A DNA stretch of 64,000 bases from Diadema setosum (GCF_964275005.1 NW_027307659.1:310001-374000), one strand, 5' to 3'. Numbered from the stretch's first letter, positions 33,184 to 45,894 are shown. Notes: a model not told the origin generated them from the letters alone. Translations and numbers: made by a program.

Positions 33184-35082
33184 GGGGGGGGGGGGGGAGG
33201 GGAGTCAAATTAGCCTTGGCCCCTCTCCACCGTCCTTTCCCCCCCCCCCCTTTGGCTGCATTTTTTTTTTTTAGTCATCACATGAAAATTCGTCTGCATC
33301 CACCCCGTAGTTTTGCCGATGACCTTTCTTTTTAATTATCTTAACCACACACAATTTTGGCCGAATTTCCCCACCCCTCTTGTGAATTTGCTAGCACATG
33401 TGTTTATAGTACTGGTGGATTAAGGATTCGGAGGGGGGGGGGTCGGCCAAAATTTCTCTTTTCTCATATGTAACAAGCCTACGGGGCGAAAGGCTGATAT
33501 TATGGGCTTTCTACACACATTTTTAGATGCTAATTATTGGTTAATATGAGCACGATCATTTATGTTGTGATTAATTTGTTTCCTTTTCATATATGTATAA
33601 CTATTAGAGACTTAATTGGCTTGGCACTCCTTACATCGACCTATTTTAGACACCCATTTCCTTCTCTCTCTCTTGCTTTTTCTCTACTGTCCTGTGAATA
33701 GTGTAACTACATGTACATGCAGTACCTCTTCTCTTTTGTATGATATACATCAAGTTTCCATCTGAGCATAATGTGTGTTGCAGCACTCACAAGCTTCATG
33801 CATATGCAGCAACATCTTTTTATGTTCATATACATAATTATGCTTGATATATTAATTTGAGAATGTTATTCTTTCTTTTGTATATGTTCCGTCCGCACTC
33901 TATAGATGTAAATGTAAATTGTAAGATTTGGTGCGCATGTTCGAACTGTGTTTCTCTTTTTGTGAACACACAAGAACTGATGTAATAATGAACTTGAATT
34001 ACGCATATTCTTTAATATTGATTCCATCTCCATTTGCCATTAGATATTTATTGATTTATGGAGCTCTTCCACAATTGTTATCCTTCCCATTGTCATTACT
34101 CATCTCTGAATAATTCAAATTTGATACTTTATTGAGAACCTATGTTTCTTCGATTACATAATGTACCTCTTCAATATATTGCTGCAAAAGGCATAATAAA
34201 ACATGACCATTGTTATATATTTAAAATGAAGCTTGAAATTCTGATAATTTTGATATTTATGTATTTTTAGGAGTTTATCAGTTTCGAAGAGTGCATGCAG
34301 GATGAGTTTTATGTTTTTATATGATCAAGTGCAGCTATCAAAGAATCTGTTGAGCAGGAAAGAGAAAGATGGAAAATGAGGAATTATGAGTGAATTCGCA
34401 TGCAAGCCAAATGACAATAATGACACCGATAAAAATTGTGACAAAGTAAAAGTCACAAATAATGTGGAATAATAAGAAATAAAGAAATTAATAGATTATT
34501 TCCGAGAAAGAAATAACAGAGTGCATGAGTATGAAAGATGAGTAAATGCAAGTAATCATTACTGACTGGCACATCTTTTTCCCTATATTTAGCGGTATCC
34601 TTCATCTTAGAACAAACATTCATAATTATTATGAAAGAAGTGAACTGAATTTGAATTAAAAATTATGTGAAAAATAAAGAAAGTAAGTTAAAAAAGTAAA
34701 AAATAAAACAGTAAAAAGTAAAAAAAAAAATATGAAACACAGTATACCGAGTACATATTAATTACCAAATAATAAATGTCCACATGCAAAAGTGTTGAAT
34801 AATATATCCACACAAAAAAGGAGGGGGGAGGGCAAAGAAATCTTTGGAGCGATCAACGACAGTTCTAATAACAATGCTAAATGAAGATGAAAACAAGGGC
34901 AACACGCTTTTTAGAACAATTAAGTGAAACTGGCTTATATTATCATCTTAATTATCACCTAATGTATTATAATCATCACAATAATCATTACATGACAATT
35001 AATTTCAATTAATAAGGTTATTGTTGATAAGCAGGTATAGCCCTAGTAGTATTTGTATGTAAACACATACGAAAATGAAATA
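32837..35082. other. AT-rich spacer with homopolymer runs
   Basis: A T run of about 41 (33142-33182) is followed directly by a G run (33183-33197) and later a C run near 33240. 34660-34740 is A-rich. No gene or known repeat recognised. Confidence 0.45.
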
Positions 35083-35250
35083 GCGACGGTTCGTAAATAC
35101 ACGCGTATTGCACGTTACCTATTGTGCAGGCCCTACAGCGCGGGTCTCACGAACCGGCGTAATACAACTTACGTCGGTTCGTGAGACCCGCGCTTAAGTA
35201 CATAACCTATGGTGCGCGCAAGAAACGATGGATTTACGAACCGACGCAGT
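35083..35250. repeat. CGAACCGACGC nested hairpin
   Basis: A foldback about 165 bp long. The inner arms (GCGGGTCTCACGAACCGGCG and its complement, about 35134-35192) close a 6-bp loop, TACAAC. The outer arms are GCGACGGTTCGTAAAT and TTTACGAACCGACGC. CpG-rich compared with its surroundings. Confidence 0.75.
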
Positions 35251-35439
35251 GAGTTTGAAGACAGAAATATCGTAATTCTTTTGAATTCACACTAAAATTA
35301 CACTATGGATAGGAAGAACAACTTCCACTCTCATCACCCTGTCAAAATTTTCACACACAAGACAGGAAAAGTCATTGAAAACGTTGTCTAAAACTTGTGA
35401 GATCTTTAAACGCGATTTTCTCAGAATTGCATTTTCGCT

Positions 35440-35560
35440 CAAAAACGAAATAGCGTCGGTTCGTGGTAACACCGACGATTCTTGTTCGCCCGCGAAAAAT
35501 CTTCTACGTGCTGGAAACTACCTCCTCGCCACGAGCCCGCGTAGCTTGCCCGGAAAGGTG
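35440..35560. repeat. CGAACCGACGC family fragment (inverted relative to 28.1 kb)
   Basis: GAAATAGCGTCGGTTCGTG followed by TTCTTGTTCGCCCGCG is similar in reverse complement to about 28115-28165 (GCGAATATT, then CACGAACTGACGCTATTTCG). Either two copies of one family or the two ends of a 7.3-kb unit. Confidence 0.45.
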
Positions 35561-35569
35561 TGACACAGC

Positions 35570-35890
35570 CTTTAGACTTATACTGCTTGCGAGTGCAGCC
35601 ATGTTAATACCAGTTGAAATCAAGCATACTTTATTAACACATTCTGACCATGATTACTGCCAACTTTCAAAGCAGAAGCATTATTCTTTCAAACGTTACT
35701 TGAGTTGAAAGTGAAGAGTGTGCAAAGGAGTTTCAAGGAATGGAAAGGACCCTCTAAGACATAACTCGGCCCCGTTTCAAAGAACTTGTCATCAGTGACA
35801 AGTTGTCATAGATGTGACAAGCTACCGAAATCCTTGCATCTGATTGGCTGAGAGCAAATTTGTCATGGAAATGTGGAAGTTGTCAAACCT
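35570..35890. other. unassigned stretch
   Basis: Includes a CCAAT-like TGATTGGCTGAGAG and a repeated word GTGACAAG near 35797-35821. No gene recognised. Confidence 0.35.
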
Positions 35891-35892
35891 TT

Positions 35893-36062
35893 CTATAGCG
35901 GCCATCGAAGGGAGACGTAAAAAGTGGTCGTTATAGACAGGTGACCACTAAAGATGGGTTCGTTGACGTTTCTTTTTGCTCTCGGATTGAATCGTTTTCA
36001 GTGGTCATATACGGCAGGTGGCCGCTATAGACAGGAGGTCACTAAGACAGGTTTGACTGTAT
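35893..36062. repeat. GTGGTCGNTATAGACAGG minisatellite relic
   Basis: Two imperfect units contain GTGGTCGTTATAGACAGGTG and GTGGCCGCTATAGACAGG, ending CAGGTTTGACTGTA. I recall similar units in other marine invertebrates, but that is memory, not a search. Confidence 0.45.
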
Positions 36063-36317
36063 TACATTTAATAGGGTTATCTCCGGTGTTACATTTAAAG
36101 GTCCTGTTAACCTTTTGGGAGCAGTTATTTCAAAAGTGTTCATGATATCACATTTGATACATATAGTATGTGTAGGTATGTTGTTTAACAAAACATCCTA
36201 CCATATAAAAGTTTCACAACGTAGCCTAAAATATAAGGAGATATCAGTGTTTTTTTTTTTCTCAATAGACCGTAACTGTAGGCGGTTTAGTCTACACAAC
36301 AATAGTTACATAATGTA

Positions 36318-36402
36318 CTCTTAAATGAATTCCACAAGGATTGGAACAAGCATTCCTTCTGATTCCAACTGATCAGTTTAATACTAGCCATCCCCTTCAA
36401 AG
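36318..36402 (-). mobile_element. fragment of the AGGGGATGGCTA MITE
   Basis: Matches the right end of the complete copy at 49558-49910 (TTCCACAAGGATTGGAACAA, CTAGCCATCCCCTT). Confidence 0.7.
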
Positions 36403-36530
36403 TTAAAATGCATTGCATTTAGGGTTGACACAATTATCACCTATAGGGTTACAATTAATGTATATTACATTTAAGATGAATATTATATTTAGGGTTAAAA
36501 CGTATTACATCTATGGATGATATACAATCC
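36403..36530. repeat. ATTACATTTAGGGTT repeat tract
   Basis: Loose repeats of TTACATTTAGGGTTNA, about 20 bp each and degenerate. Similar tracts occur at about 36055-36100, 55560-55720, 57060-57200 and 62350-62400. Telomere-like TTAGGG is embedded, but the unit is different. Confidence 0.5.
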
Positions 36531-37590
36531 CAAATCTTGGAAAAAAAGAAGGCTATAAAAAATGCACCACTCAGTGGAATTTTTACTTCTTTTGTCTTTA
36601 CAATTCAACGCCTCACCAGCCTATAAAGGTTACCAAATTCACACGATATTCCTCACCCCTGCATGTAATACATGCATTTGATTATTATTGTTATGTACGT
36701 ATTATGATATATGTATGTGTATATACATGTATAAATATTTATATCGTATTTCAATAATCTACTTAAAGTACTTACACTGAAACTACATCAGAAACAAAAC
36801 TCTTCTACACATTTGTTTACATTTACTTCTCTGTGCTTAAGACATTTTGACATTCTTTAGCAACAATATGATTTACTCGTCGGAGAGAAGGTATGCTTTC
36901 CTATTGAGGAACTTGGTCTTGCTTTCCCATTGTCATAGAGAAAGAAAGTAGGCCTAACCATGAATTGTCTGCAAACGCACTTTCCATTATGAACAAAATA
37001 CTGAGTTCAGGTGTACTTAGAATTCATGTCACGCTATGTCTACCGTCCATGGTCTACTTTTCAAGAGAGGCGTGTGTTAAAATAGAAATTGGCATATTTC
37101 ATCGTGGATAGAGTTAATTTCCCTATCTTGCTCACTTTTGTACACAGACATACATTTCAGAATTGTGCAAACAATGAACTGTCTTTTATCATATATCACT
37201 CGTACCTGCCACTTCTCATGGTATGGGATGAAATATTCTACAATTTTCCGGGTTTTTTTTTTTTTTTTTTTTTAGCAATATCTTGTTTACATCGGGCTGG
37301 TTTATTAAGTTACTATAAGCAAGAGTGCGCTTTGCATCAGCTGACACGAAATTTTTCTTACGACTGAACACCTTCTATGGTAGAAGCAAGGGATAGTGGT
37401 CCGTCCATATACCAGAAGAATCAATCCGTGTTTGCCATCTTGCCATAGTTGTGTACAAATTTAGCTGTTGTGTGTTTGCGTCGATGAGCGTATTGTGTCT
37501 GCGGACATGACTGTTGATTCATTAATTGCCGTGATTCAGGGCAAAGTGAAACTTGACAAACGGGCTCTTTCTAAAGACGTTTTTTTTTCA
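36531..37590. other. AT-rich stretch, nothing recognised
   Basis: A T run lies at 37253-37274. Frames are short and hydrophobic. No supported gene. Confidence 0.4.
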
Positions 37591-37740
37591 AGAAAAAAAA
37601 AAAATGAAGACATGCAAGAAATGCATGTCCAGTAAATGTTCACCTTTTTATCATGACAATCACCTCGGCACAACGTTTCAGGGCATACGCCCTTCAGTGA
37701 TCGTAAGTATATATAAAGGGGTCGGTGCAACATAGTGCTG
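37591..37740 (-). other. possible Penelope untranslated-region fragment
   Basis: The minus strand contains CACTGAAGGGCGTATGCCC followed by TGAAACG: a stem GGGC/GCCC between CTGAAG and GAAAC, similar to the untranslated repeats of Penelope elements as I remember them. No coding part is nearby. Confidence 0.3.
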
Positions 37741-37937
37741 ACCCACACAATAGTCATTTTTAGATTTTGAAAGTTTGAAAAAAAAATCCATTAATCAGGT
37801 TAATGACTCGAGAAGGCCAATTCTTTTTTGGCTATATGAACCTTTGAATACTCAATATTGAACATTTCCCTGAAAAAAAAAATGTACTACATTGATATTT
37901 TGGTGGATTCAAGAGGATATTTCAAACCACATTTCGA
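37741..37937. other. short unassigned stretch
   Basis: A-rich, nothing recognised. Confidence 0.3.
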
Positions 37938-38194
37938 ATATCGTTGCTGGGGTGACAAGACCTTGTATCTGCAATTTTGGTAAAAATGACTTTTTTGAAT
38001 TAATGGTCAAATAATGGGGTTAGTGATGTCCTGTCCAAATCCCAACTATCTTACTCCAAAAATGAAGCCACCACGGCATGTCAAAGGAAAGGCTATCCCA
38101 TTCGCCACAGTGCTTTGGCTTCCATGTTTTTTGGCTCTCCTGAACATTTGACATTTTGTAGATACGACGTCTTGTCGCCCCAGCGACGATATAT
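37938..38194. repeat. inverted repeat (arms about 37 bp)
   Basis: AATATCGTTGCTGGGGTGAC (left) answers GTCGCCCCAGCGACGATAT (right), with imperfect pairing continuing on both sides. The middle holds about 180 bp. Probably an old MITE. Confidence 0.55.
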
Positions 38195-38847
38195 GGCTTA
38201 GTACTTCATTGCAGCCAAATCCATCATGTATACAAATATTTTTGTTTTGTGAAAACTCACAAAACACCAATACCTCCTCGCTCAAAATAGAAAATTAATG
38301 TTAAGATTTGAGTTTCCCTCTTGTGTTACGTGAAATCAAAACAAGATATACTTTTTTGTCAGTCTATATAATATCATAATCTGTATGAATCTATGAAGAC
38401 CAACTTTGCATATATTTCAGACAAGCACAGGATGAATCATCTCATCTATACGTTTAAAGACATCTTGAAATATGGAAATTTTAATTTAACAATACAAGTT
38501 TTAAAAAGACAAGTCATTTACTAATGTCAGTAATGCATGGTTTTTTTTTTTTTTGGGGGGGGGGGTGGGGGTGGGAGGAGTAATGTTTAAGTGAGGACAG
38601 TATCTTCCGTGTATCTGAAAGTAGGGAAAGGTTCCCTTCTACAGCATCATGCATGTAACGCGTTTTAGCATTAATATATAGTATCTAAATCAGGAAAATA
38701 AATCAAGTGAAAGGATATCGATATTATTCCAGAGCGTATTGTGTCCTTTGATAAAGGGAGTAAAATACCATACACATTAAAGACTTGTTAGGGTATGTGA
38801 GATTTCTTTTTGGGGGTATCAAAATCACCCCTACTACTCTATGATCC

Positions 38848-38891
<44 letters not shown>

Positions 38892-39604
38892 TGAGGATGA
38901 CTCTACGAAAAAAAAAAGTTGTATGAGGATGATGTAGGTCCTACAGACTCAATGAATCGCCCCTGTATTCGTTGTTAAATGCAGCAGTGTGAAACTATGC
39001 AGGAAGTTCTCATAACAAAATGAATGACTAACTCTTGATTACAACAATTACAAGAAAAGAACCATTCTAAAAAGTGGTTAAAAAATCTCTTTAGAAGTCT
39101 GAACACTTATAAATCTCTTATATTTGGATAGACCATACATGTTGGAATACAAGATGCTAAATGAGACCAAAATAGACAGCAACTGAAAATGTACCTACCC
39201 AGTTGGTGTGTATTTATGTACATTTTACCTATTTGCAAGTGTTCACACAACATTTGAATCATAAAATTGTTTAGAAACAATAAATTTGTTCCTATTTTAA
39301 AGCCACTACGATGACAAAATCATACATGAAAAGCTGAAAAATCTATGATTTCAGTTGTTTCATCAATCACAAACACTGACAAAATTCCAAAATTGATTTT
39401 AAGGAAACAAGCATATGAAAAATAACTCTGAAATTTGCAACAGGATGCAACAAAGACATTTTTTCTCTCCACCATCTAAACTTTTGCATGAAATGCATTA
39501 ATGCTGACTTTAAAGGGTAAATTCAGAAGTGGAATAAAGGGAACTATTGACTGAGAATTAAATTACCATTTTAAACAAAAACAACTAGTATTAGAATACA
39601 TGCT
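38195..39604. other. unassigned stretch with G-run and (GT)n
   Basis: Contains a T run plus G run at 38540-38575 and a (GT)n microsatellite at 38849-38887. No gene recognised. Confidence 0.4.
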
Positions 39605-39943
39605 TTAAATTAGGTCATCACATCTATTGCCGACTCTGCAGCACATTTCTTGCTCACATCTGACACTTTTCTTCGAATCAGCTATCTCCTTCTCTTTCGA
39701 CACAAGCTTTGATTCAAGATCAAGAATTCGCCCTTCATCCCTTTCTCTTGCGGCCTCCAATACATTTAGCTTTTCCACTAAGACATCACGTACAAAACCT
39801 CGGATTGCATTCAGGAACTTAGTGTCGCTTAGAAGAGTGGCAATGGTTTCCTTCATATTCATGCTGTTTCTTGTTCCAGGAGCCATAATCTTGCACAGAT
39901 CAGAGCTTATACAAGCTGAGAAAGCAGATTTTAAAAGAACCAC
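39605..39943 (-). CDS. LINE ORF1-like coiled-coil fragment
   Basis: A minus frame of 112 codons starts MVLLKSAFSACISSDLCKIM. Its middle, FLNAIRGFVRDVLVEKLNVL, followed by RILDLESKLVSKEKEIADS, shows heptad-type spacing typical of a coiled coil and resembles the N-terminal half of LINE ORF1 proteins. A conventional host gene is not excluded. The frame ends without the RNA-binding part. Confidence 0.4.
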   Translation of the reverse strand: MVLLKSAFSACISSDLCKIMAPGTRNSMNMKETIATLLSDTKFLNAIRGFVRDVLVEKLNVLEAARERDEGRILDLESKLVSKEKEIADSKKSVRCEQEMCCRVGNRCDDLI

Positions 39944-40744
39944 TTAGTGAAAGGAGAGGTCCTTTATGTTTCCTCAGCTGAAGTTCAGATATCAACAAAG
40001 GCCACAGTCCAGGGCCCAGCACTCAGGAGGCATGAAAAGAGTTACTGAAGCTTACAACGGGTTCTCTGAATAGTAGCAACTGGGCCATTTTGAAGAACTC
40101 GCAGTACACTAAAACAATTGCCTGGGACTACGAAGAGCAAGTGGCGACTTCATCCAGGCAGAGCAAACCCATTCAAACTTTGTCCAAAAATCAGCCCTGA
40201 AAAGCTCATGTCAGCAACCAAATCAGTTCCTGGTGTAGTATGAGCTTCCCTGCTCATTGTGGTTAAGTCATGAAGTTCATTTTGCAGTTTCAGAGCAAGA
40301 AAAGGTTTACAAGTTGCACGAGGACAAACACTTTGCTATCCTCTGCCAGTAAAATCTTGAATGAATGGTCATGGTTTGTCATTGTCTTACACAGTGAAAG
40401 TGAAGTATAGCCTATGACAACAAAACTCACACCACTGATACAGGGCTACATAAGCAATCTACGCATAGTACACGTTCCTGCCAGTCAAAAGAAATGAAAT
40501 TCGTAAGTTCCTGGTGAGTTGATCTAGCTCATACATATCATGTATATCTTCATTATGAACAGTATCTTTTTTTTTTGTTATATGTAAGCCTATATGTTGA
40601 TCTGTTTTATGTAGTTTTGAATAGTGTCAACCCGTCAAAACTTTTCTGTCATTACATTTTGCATTTTGAACAATTGTATACGTACCTTATGTCAATCATC
40701 GGATGTCAGGTTCTTTCATGTAATGTCGACCTTTACCCACAAGA
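39944..40744. other. unassigned stretch between LINE-like pieces
   Basis: No supported gene or repeat, and no splice-bounded frame. Confidence 0.35.
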
Positions 40745-41289
40745 ATGGGTATTGGTAGTCAGTGTAGTATCACTGAATTCAACGAACTGTCTAAGTCACA
40801 TACAAATACATTATCTTCTTTATTGCACGTTGATTTTAGAAGTTTGAATAGGAACTACAGTGAGATTGAAGCTACATTGAGTCAGATTGAATGTCCATTC
40901 AATGTCACAGCCCTCACAGAAACTTGGCTCAATGACAGTGCTCTACCTCTCATGTTCAATGGCTATACGTTTGTTGAATCAGAATGTGAGCATAAAAGAG
41001 GAGGGGGTGCAAAGTTGGAATATGTGTTAACAATCAATTGTTTTTATTTAACTCAGACAAGATGTAAGTATATTTGGAAATGTATGTGAATCCCTTTTCA
41101 TTGAAATAACAAAACCAAATAAAAATTTGCTCGTAGGTTGTTTTTTTTTTCTCGATCACCTAGTCAAGCTGTATAAGAATTTAATGAAAAATTATGAGAG
41201 TCTCTGAATTTTATAGATAAAGAGGGAAAAGACTGTGTTATACTTCGTGATCTTAATTTTGATTTACTCCTTGCTACGACACAATAAAA

Positions 41290-41945
41290 AGACCACTAAA
41301 TCGTGCAAGCCATAAGTTATATAATCCATACAATCGAATGACAACGTGCTTATACATAATAACGAGTTCGGTAATGTTTTATATATCTTCCATATACATT
41401 ATGATTTAGTGAGAACTTCTTGATACACCATTCCAAACACGTACAATAGTAATACACTTTCACAGCGTTATACATCCCGAGATGAGGGGGGTTTATAGCC
41501 CCTGACAAGGGCCCTTAATTCATATAGTAAGCCAATGTTACTCGACTGGTATATCAAGCGAAAGCAAAGCCACCTGTAAAAAGTCCATCTGCCCGTCGCA
41601 CCGATAGCGAAATTGGCAGGAAATAAAACCCAAACACCTGTTTTGGTCACATTATCAGGTGCTTCACGAGGGCACATATACCAACTCCAACCCCTTGCGT
41701 CCGTGCCTTGAAGTAGTCACCAACCAGCGCGACTGCCCCAAGACTCGCATATTTACGGAGGGCTAAGACAATCATCCATCCTCGTGGTACTAAGGTCAGC
41801 CTGCTTCGCTACTCGCCGGTAAATATAATTACTTCCAAAAGTATGTTACCAAAACCAAACCCCTTCACCTCGAGAGGAATATAATTATGAACACTTCAAA
41901 CTGTACTTTAATGCAGATGTTATCCTACAGCGGCTTAATTTTATC
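41290..41945. other. GC-richer foreign segment inside the LINE
   Basis: Composition changes to moderately GC-rich with CpG (GCCCGTCGCACCGATAGCG near 41592), and LINE similarity is lost from about 41290 to 41945. Identity unknown. Confidence 0.4.
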
Positions 41946-42681
41946 AAAATAAAAGTAAGAGTAAGAGTGAATTGTTTTAACTCCCTTGCAGTCCATTAAA
42001 ACGCATTGAATAACGTTGATGGTTGTAATATTGCAAGTGAATTTTCAGATATTTTAATCTCATATTCATATGAGCCTTTGATTAAAAGTTTAACAAGAAT
42101 TACAGAAACTTATAGAAGTCTGATATATGATATTGATATGTTGAAATGTTGATCAAGCTAAAGATCTGATGTATAATGAATTAGCTAAAGTTAATGATTG
42201 TTTTTTCTTGTTAATGAGTCTTGAATGTCACTAAAACACATTTTATGAAATTTGATAATAGCAACTCAGTTAATTTTGACACAGATTTATATATTAGTGA
42301 TATAAAGATAGAACACGTGAGGTCTGTAAAGTTCTTGGGACTTTTTCTTGATAAAGAAATGAAATGGAAAAGCTATGTTGGTATCATGGACAAGCAGAGA
42401 GATTGTCTACCTCAAAATATGTTACTGCAATTGTATAATATATTGGTACTCCCTCATCTTAATTACTGTATTATTCTTTGGGGTAAGTGCAATAAGCATT
42501 TTTTAGAGCGATTACATAAGCTACAACAAAGAACCGTTACAGTAATAACAATGTCATCATTTCTGTCTCATTCTAAACCATTGTCTATTAGATTTCTTAT
42601 TTTACCAATTTATTAACTCTATGAGTATAATCTTGCCATATCTATGTTTTTATGTAGTAAATGATTATTACCAGAGTTATT

Positions 42682-43372
42682 TGTGACCCTGCATCACAAG
42701 ACCAACAAAAAGTCGCCAGACATGGACTTTTAGTTGCGGACAGATTCTTAAAGAACAGACTCTAAACTTAAAAATGATACATAACTCAATTGAAATGGAC
42801 TCCCTTAACCTATCTAAATACTGGAAAGAAAGCACACACTCTGGAAAAGAGTGAACTGAGAAAAGAGGCTCCAAAGTATAGGGTCAATTCAAACGCTTAA
42901 TCTTTACAAAGCCGTGCTAACTGTGCAATGAAAGGGACAAAGCACAGGATGTAAACCATCGGAGCAACAACAATGAAGGAATTATCAGATTAAACTGAAA
43001 CTGATCATGTTTTTTTAACACATTCTGTCCATGATTAATGCCAACTTTCAAAGCAGTAGAGTTATCCTTTCAAAAGTTATTAGACTTGAAACTGAAGAGT
43101 GTGTAAAGGATTTCAGGAAATAAAAGGGGACTCTAAGACATACCTGATCATTTTATTCTCCCCAAAAAAAAGGATTGTAGAAAAACTGCTGAACTCACAC
43201 TTTCCCATTCATTTTATGATCCCAAACTAAAGAAAAATATAGAAGAAGGATAGCTCTTTCAGAAAATATGAAGAACTCAAGATTGACTCGGTTGACCCAT
43301 TTCACCTTTTTCGAGTCCTCATGTAAAATCACGGGATGCGACGTTTTGTTCGTTTTGTGATGCACGGTCACA
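42682..43372 (-). mobile_element. TGTGACC-family TIR element, copy a
   Basis: About 35-bp TIRs start TGTGACCCTGCATCACA and end with the complement of TGTGACCGTGCATCACA. Length 691 bp. Flanked by TT on both sides. Orientation is opposite to copy b. No coding capacity. Inserted in the LINE just upstream of its last coding segment. Confidence 0.85.
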
Positions 43373-43978
43373 TTAAGTCCATTACTTGCAAAGAATATTG
43401 ATATCCATAATCATAATACCAGATCAAAATTTCATATTCGAGTTCCACATGGACAAACTAAATTTTCCCATTCATTTATAACTCATCAAGGACCAAAACT
43501 GCGGAATGATTTACCAAGTAGTATAAACGACTGTTTAACTTTGCATTGATTTAAAAGAAAATTGAAAAAGAATCTTTTGACCAAAATTTCATAGAACATG
43601 TAGAGCTTTCTGTATCTGTAATGATATTTTAATCTGTGTGATTTTTGTGCATCCGATTAAACGACATCTAGATAATCCCCCCCCCCCCCCACACACACAC
43701 ACACACTGTGATACTCTCTTTTAATTTTTGTACTCTTTGGGGATCATACTTGAAACTCCATAAAAACCTTTCATGATCCCTCCACAAATCATCCATCATG
43801 TTGTTATTTCCTTTCATTGTAATTCACTGTGTGTTTTTATCGATACACCTTCTTGGCGAATATGGTATATATGTGTATTGTTCTACTCTGTATATTCCAA
43901 TTGATGTTCATTTTATCACATTTTATGGATCCTTTTAATGATTATGTGGAAATAAAATTGAATTGAATTGAATTGAAA

Positions 43979-44224
43979 TTTTCTTTGATTCATTTTAACG
44001 GTATTTTTTTTTGTTCAAATTGATAAACCGCAAATGTATCCACAATTTATGTTGAACTATGAATTCGACTTAAGAAGAAACTTACTACCCCTAGTTTTGG
44101 TACGCCGTCGTCTTGTACAGACCCTTGTATTATACAGCGACCGCAGTCTGTGTATCGAGTCAGGCGAATTAATGCGTCCTCTCATGTCAGCTGACACGGG
44201 AATCGAATCGGTGAGTACGACCAC
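43979..44224. other. short unassigned stretch
   Basis: No gene recognised. Confidence 0.3.
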
Positions 44225-44229
44225 GGTAA

Positions 44230-44394
44230 CAGGGGCGGCGCAGCCGTGGGGGCCGTGGGGGCTCGGGCCCCCACACTTTTTGTGCACCATACAAAGGAAT
44301 ACAGAAGGTGTCATCACTTTGGGCCCCCACACTTTTTTCAACCCGGAAGTACGTAAGAGGCACTGTAATGGGAGGGGAGAGAATGAGCTGAGGA

Positions 44395-44430
<36 letters not shown>

Positions 44431-44503
44431 TGTCAGGTGAAGAAACCCGGAAGTGGACGGGGGTAGAGATGAGCACACTTTTGAAAACAGTGCGCCGGCC
44501 CTG
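44230..44503. mobile_element. 274-bp hAT-like MITE
   Basis: Terminal inverted repeats CAGGGGCGGCGCA and CAGGGCCGGCGCA (reverse complement of the right end) are flanked by the 5-bp duplication GGTAA (44225-44229 and 44504-44508). Termini CAGGG with a 5-bp duplication fit the hAT5-type group as I remember it. It contains two CCCCCACACTTTTT units and a long T run (44398-44427). Confidence 0.75.
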
Positions 44504-45833
44504 GGTAATGCTAGTTAAATTTAGGGCCTAAGTAGGCTACTATGGTTTCTCCCGGGGTTTCTCCTTTACACCGCAAGCACTCACTTTGATTGTGATTCTC
44601 GTGGTTTCATGATGTTCACTCGGTCTTGTAATGCGGCGTGATCTGATTGCTGTGTGAGTCTCACTCAAATTTCCTCAACTTTGGCCGAAAAACAGATGTA
44701 TTGTTAAACCTAGAGCCGTCTAAAACATTGCTCCTTAATCCTTTTTTTTTTTTCTTTCTTTCTATAGGGTGGCTAGGGGTCGTAAACACGTAAACACGTA
44801 AAATACATAATACTGTCACGGCTGGGCAGCAAATCCATCCGGGAACGTTGCAAAATAAGGTGACATCAAGCTCTTTCTTATGACGTCAAAGAATTCAAGA
44901 TTTTACTTTTAATAGCCAAATTTCCCAACTTAAAAAAATGCAATAAAGTTTATGGAATACCGTTAGGGCAGTTTTCTTAGCTAGGCAAAAATCCACATGA
45001 ATTGTTTAGACTAACACTTTTTTTTTTGTCTTCGAAGTGTATTGAATACCGACCAAGACGACTAACGTTACAAGATTAACCTTAGAAACAAATTCATAAT
45101 GTTATCCAGAACAGGATTTGATGAAATCAACCCTATTAACCGCACTTCATGAAAGACATTCTTTGCAATGCTAGATATCTGTAGCTAGAAGCGACTAACA
45201 TTTTCTTTTGTGTGTGTGTGTGTGTGTGTGTTCGATTTTATGTCTGAAGTTCCATTAGAATGTGAACACAGACTTCAGATCAATACTTTGATACAGATTT
45301 GACATCTGAGAGGAAGACAAGCATCAAAATAAGGTGTAGTTCTATCGTGCAATGGCTACAATTTGAACCCAATTATTCATTTCTCTTCTGCGACTTTTTT
45401 TTTTTGTCTAACGACTAAAGCAGCCTTAAATTTCATACACAGATTTCCGGGCAAATATCCGGAAAACAATGAGATCCCGGAAAAAAAAATTAATAGCTAA
45501 AGTCAAGTGCTGTCATTAGTGTAAAGAGTGTAAGTGTTAAAAAATAGTTAATACGAATTGTCAGATGTAATATTTGCCAAGTCTCTCTGGACACCAGATA
45601 CGCAGTGCAATAAGGAATGAAACGTCTGAAAACAAGGTTATTCATCACTGAAACTGTAACTATAGTACATGCCATTCTACATAACCATGACACTGAGGAT
45701 AGCATGACATGTATGCTTAAATAGTTATCGGATGTATAACAGTGACAGTTCGAACACAGTGTCTGTTACATGCGCATAATGCGTCTGTATTTCTGACTGT
45801 AGTACACACTTGATTGACCGTGAATAGGCAGAT
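44504..45833. other. spacer upstream of the immunoglobulin gene
   Basis: Microsatellites (a TG tract at 45211-45230, T runs) and no supported gene. The promoter of the downstream gene should lie near its right edge; a weak TTAAATAG sequence at about 45716 is the only TATA-like candidate. Confidence 0.4.
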
Positions 45834-45894
45834 ATGGATAGGCTGCTGCTATACATCGCTTGGATTGTCTGTATATGTTCACACCCTACCAATG
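45834..45894 (+). CDS. immunoglobulin-family gene, exon 1 (signal peptide)
   Basis: ATG opens a 61-nt coding segment encoding MDRLLLYIAWIVCICS and then HPTN, a classic signal peptide: one charged residue, a hydrophobic core and a polar cleavage region. It ends at AATG|GTGAGT, a strong donor, after the first base of a codon (phase 1). Exon 2 at 47005 begins in the matching phase, so NG-LSDKC joins in frame. This arrangement, with the signal peptide split from a phase-1 V domain, is common in immunoglobulin-superfamily receptors. Intron 1 contains TGTGACC-family copy b. Confidence 0.75.

Larger units (their letters stand above)
40745..43978 (+). mobile_element. decayed LINE (CR1/L2-like), plus strand
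   Basis: The endonuclease start is recognisable at 40830-41090 (DFRSLNRNYSEIEATL, ALTETWLND) and continues to about 41280. The C-terminal end of the reverse transcriptase region lies at 42221-42616 (VKFLGLFLDKEMKWKSYV, LPHLNYCIILWG), and the terminal domain at about 43390-43560 (HNHNTRSKFHIRVP). The 3' end is a GAATT-type microsatellite tail at about 43953-43978. The reverse transcriptase core is missing, and frames are interrupted by stops and shifts. A TIR element (42682-43372) sits inside it, and 41290-41945 looks foreign. Confidence 0.8.

Noticed and set aside
36403-36530. Interstitial telomere repeat
   Set aside because: TTAGGG occurs only inside a longer 15-20-bp unit with different bases; no run of tandem TTAGGG.
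44034-44531. 165-codon plus-strand frame and its 139-codon minus-strand counterpart
   Set aside because: Both run through the hAT-like MITE and its poly-T tract; coding is not supported.
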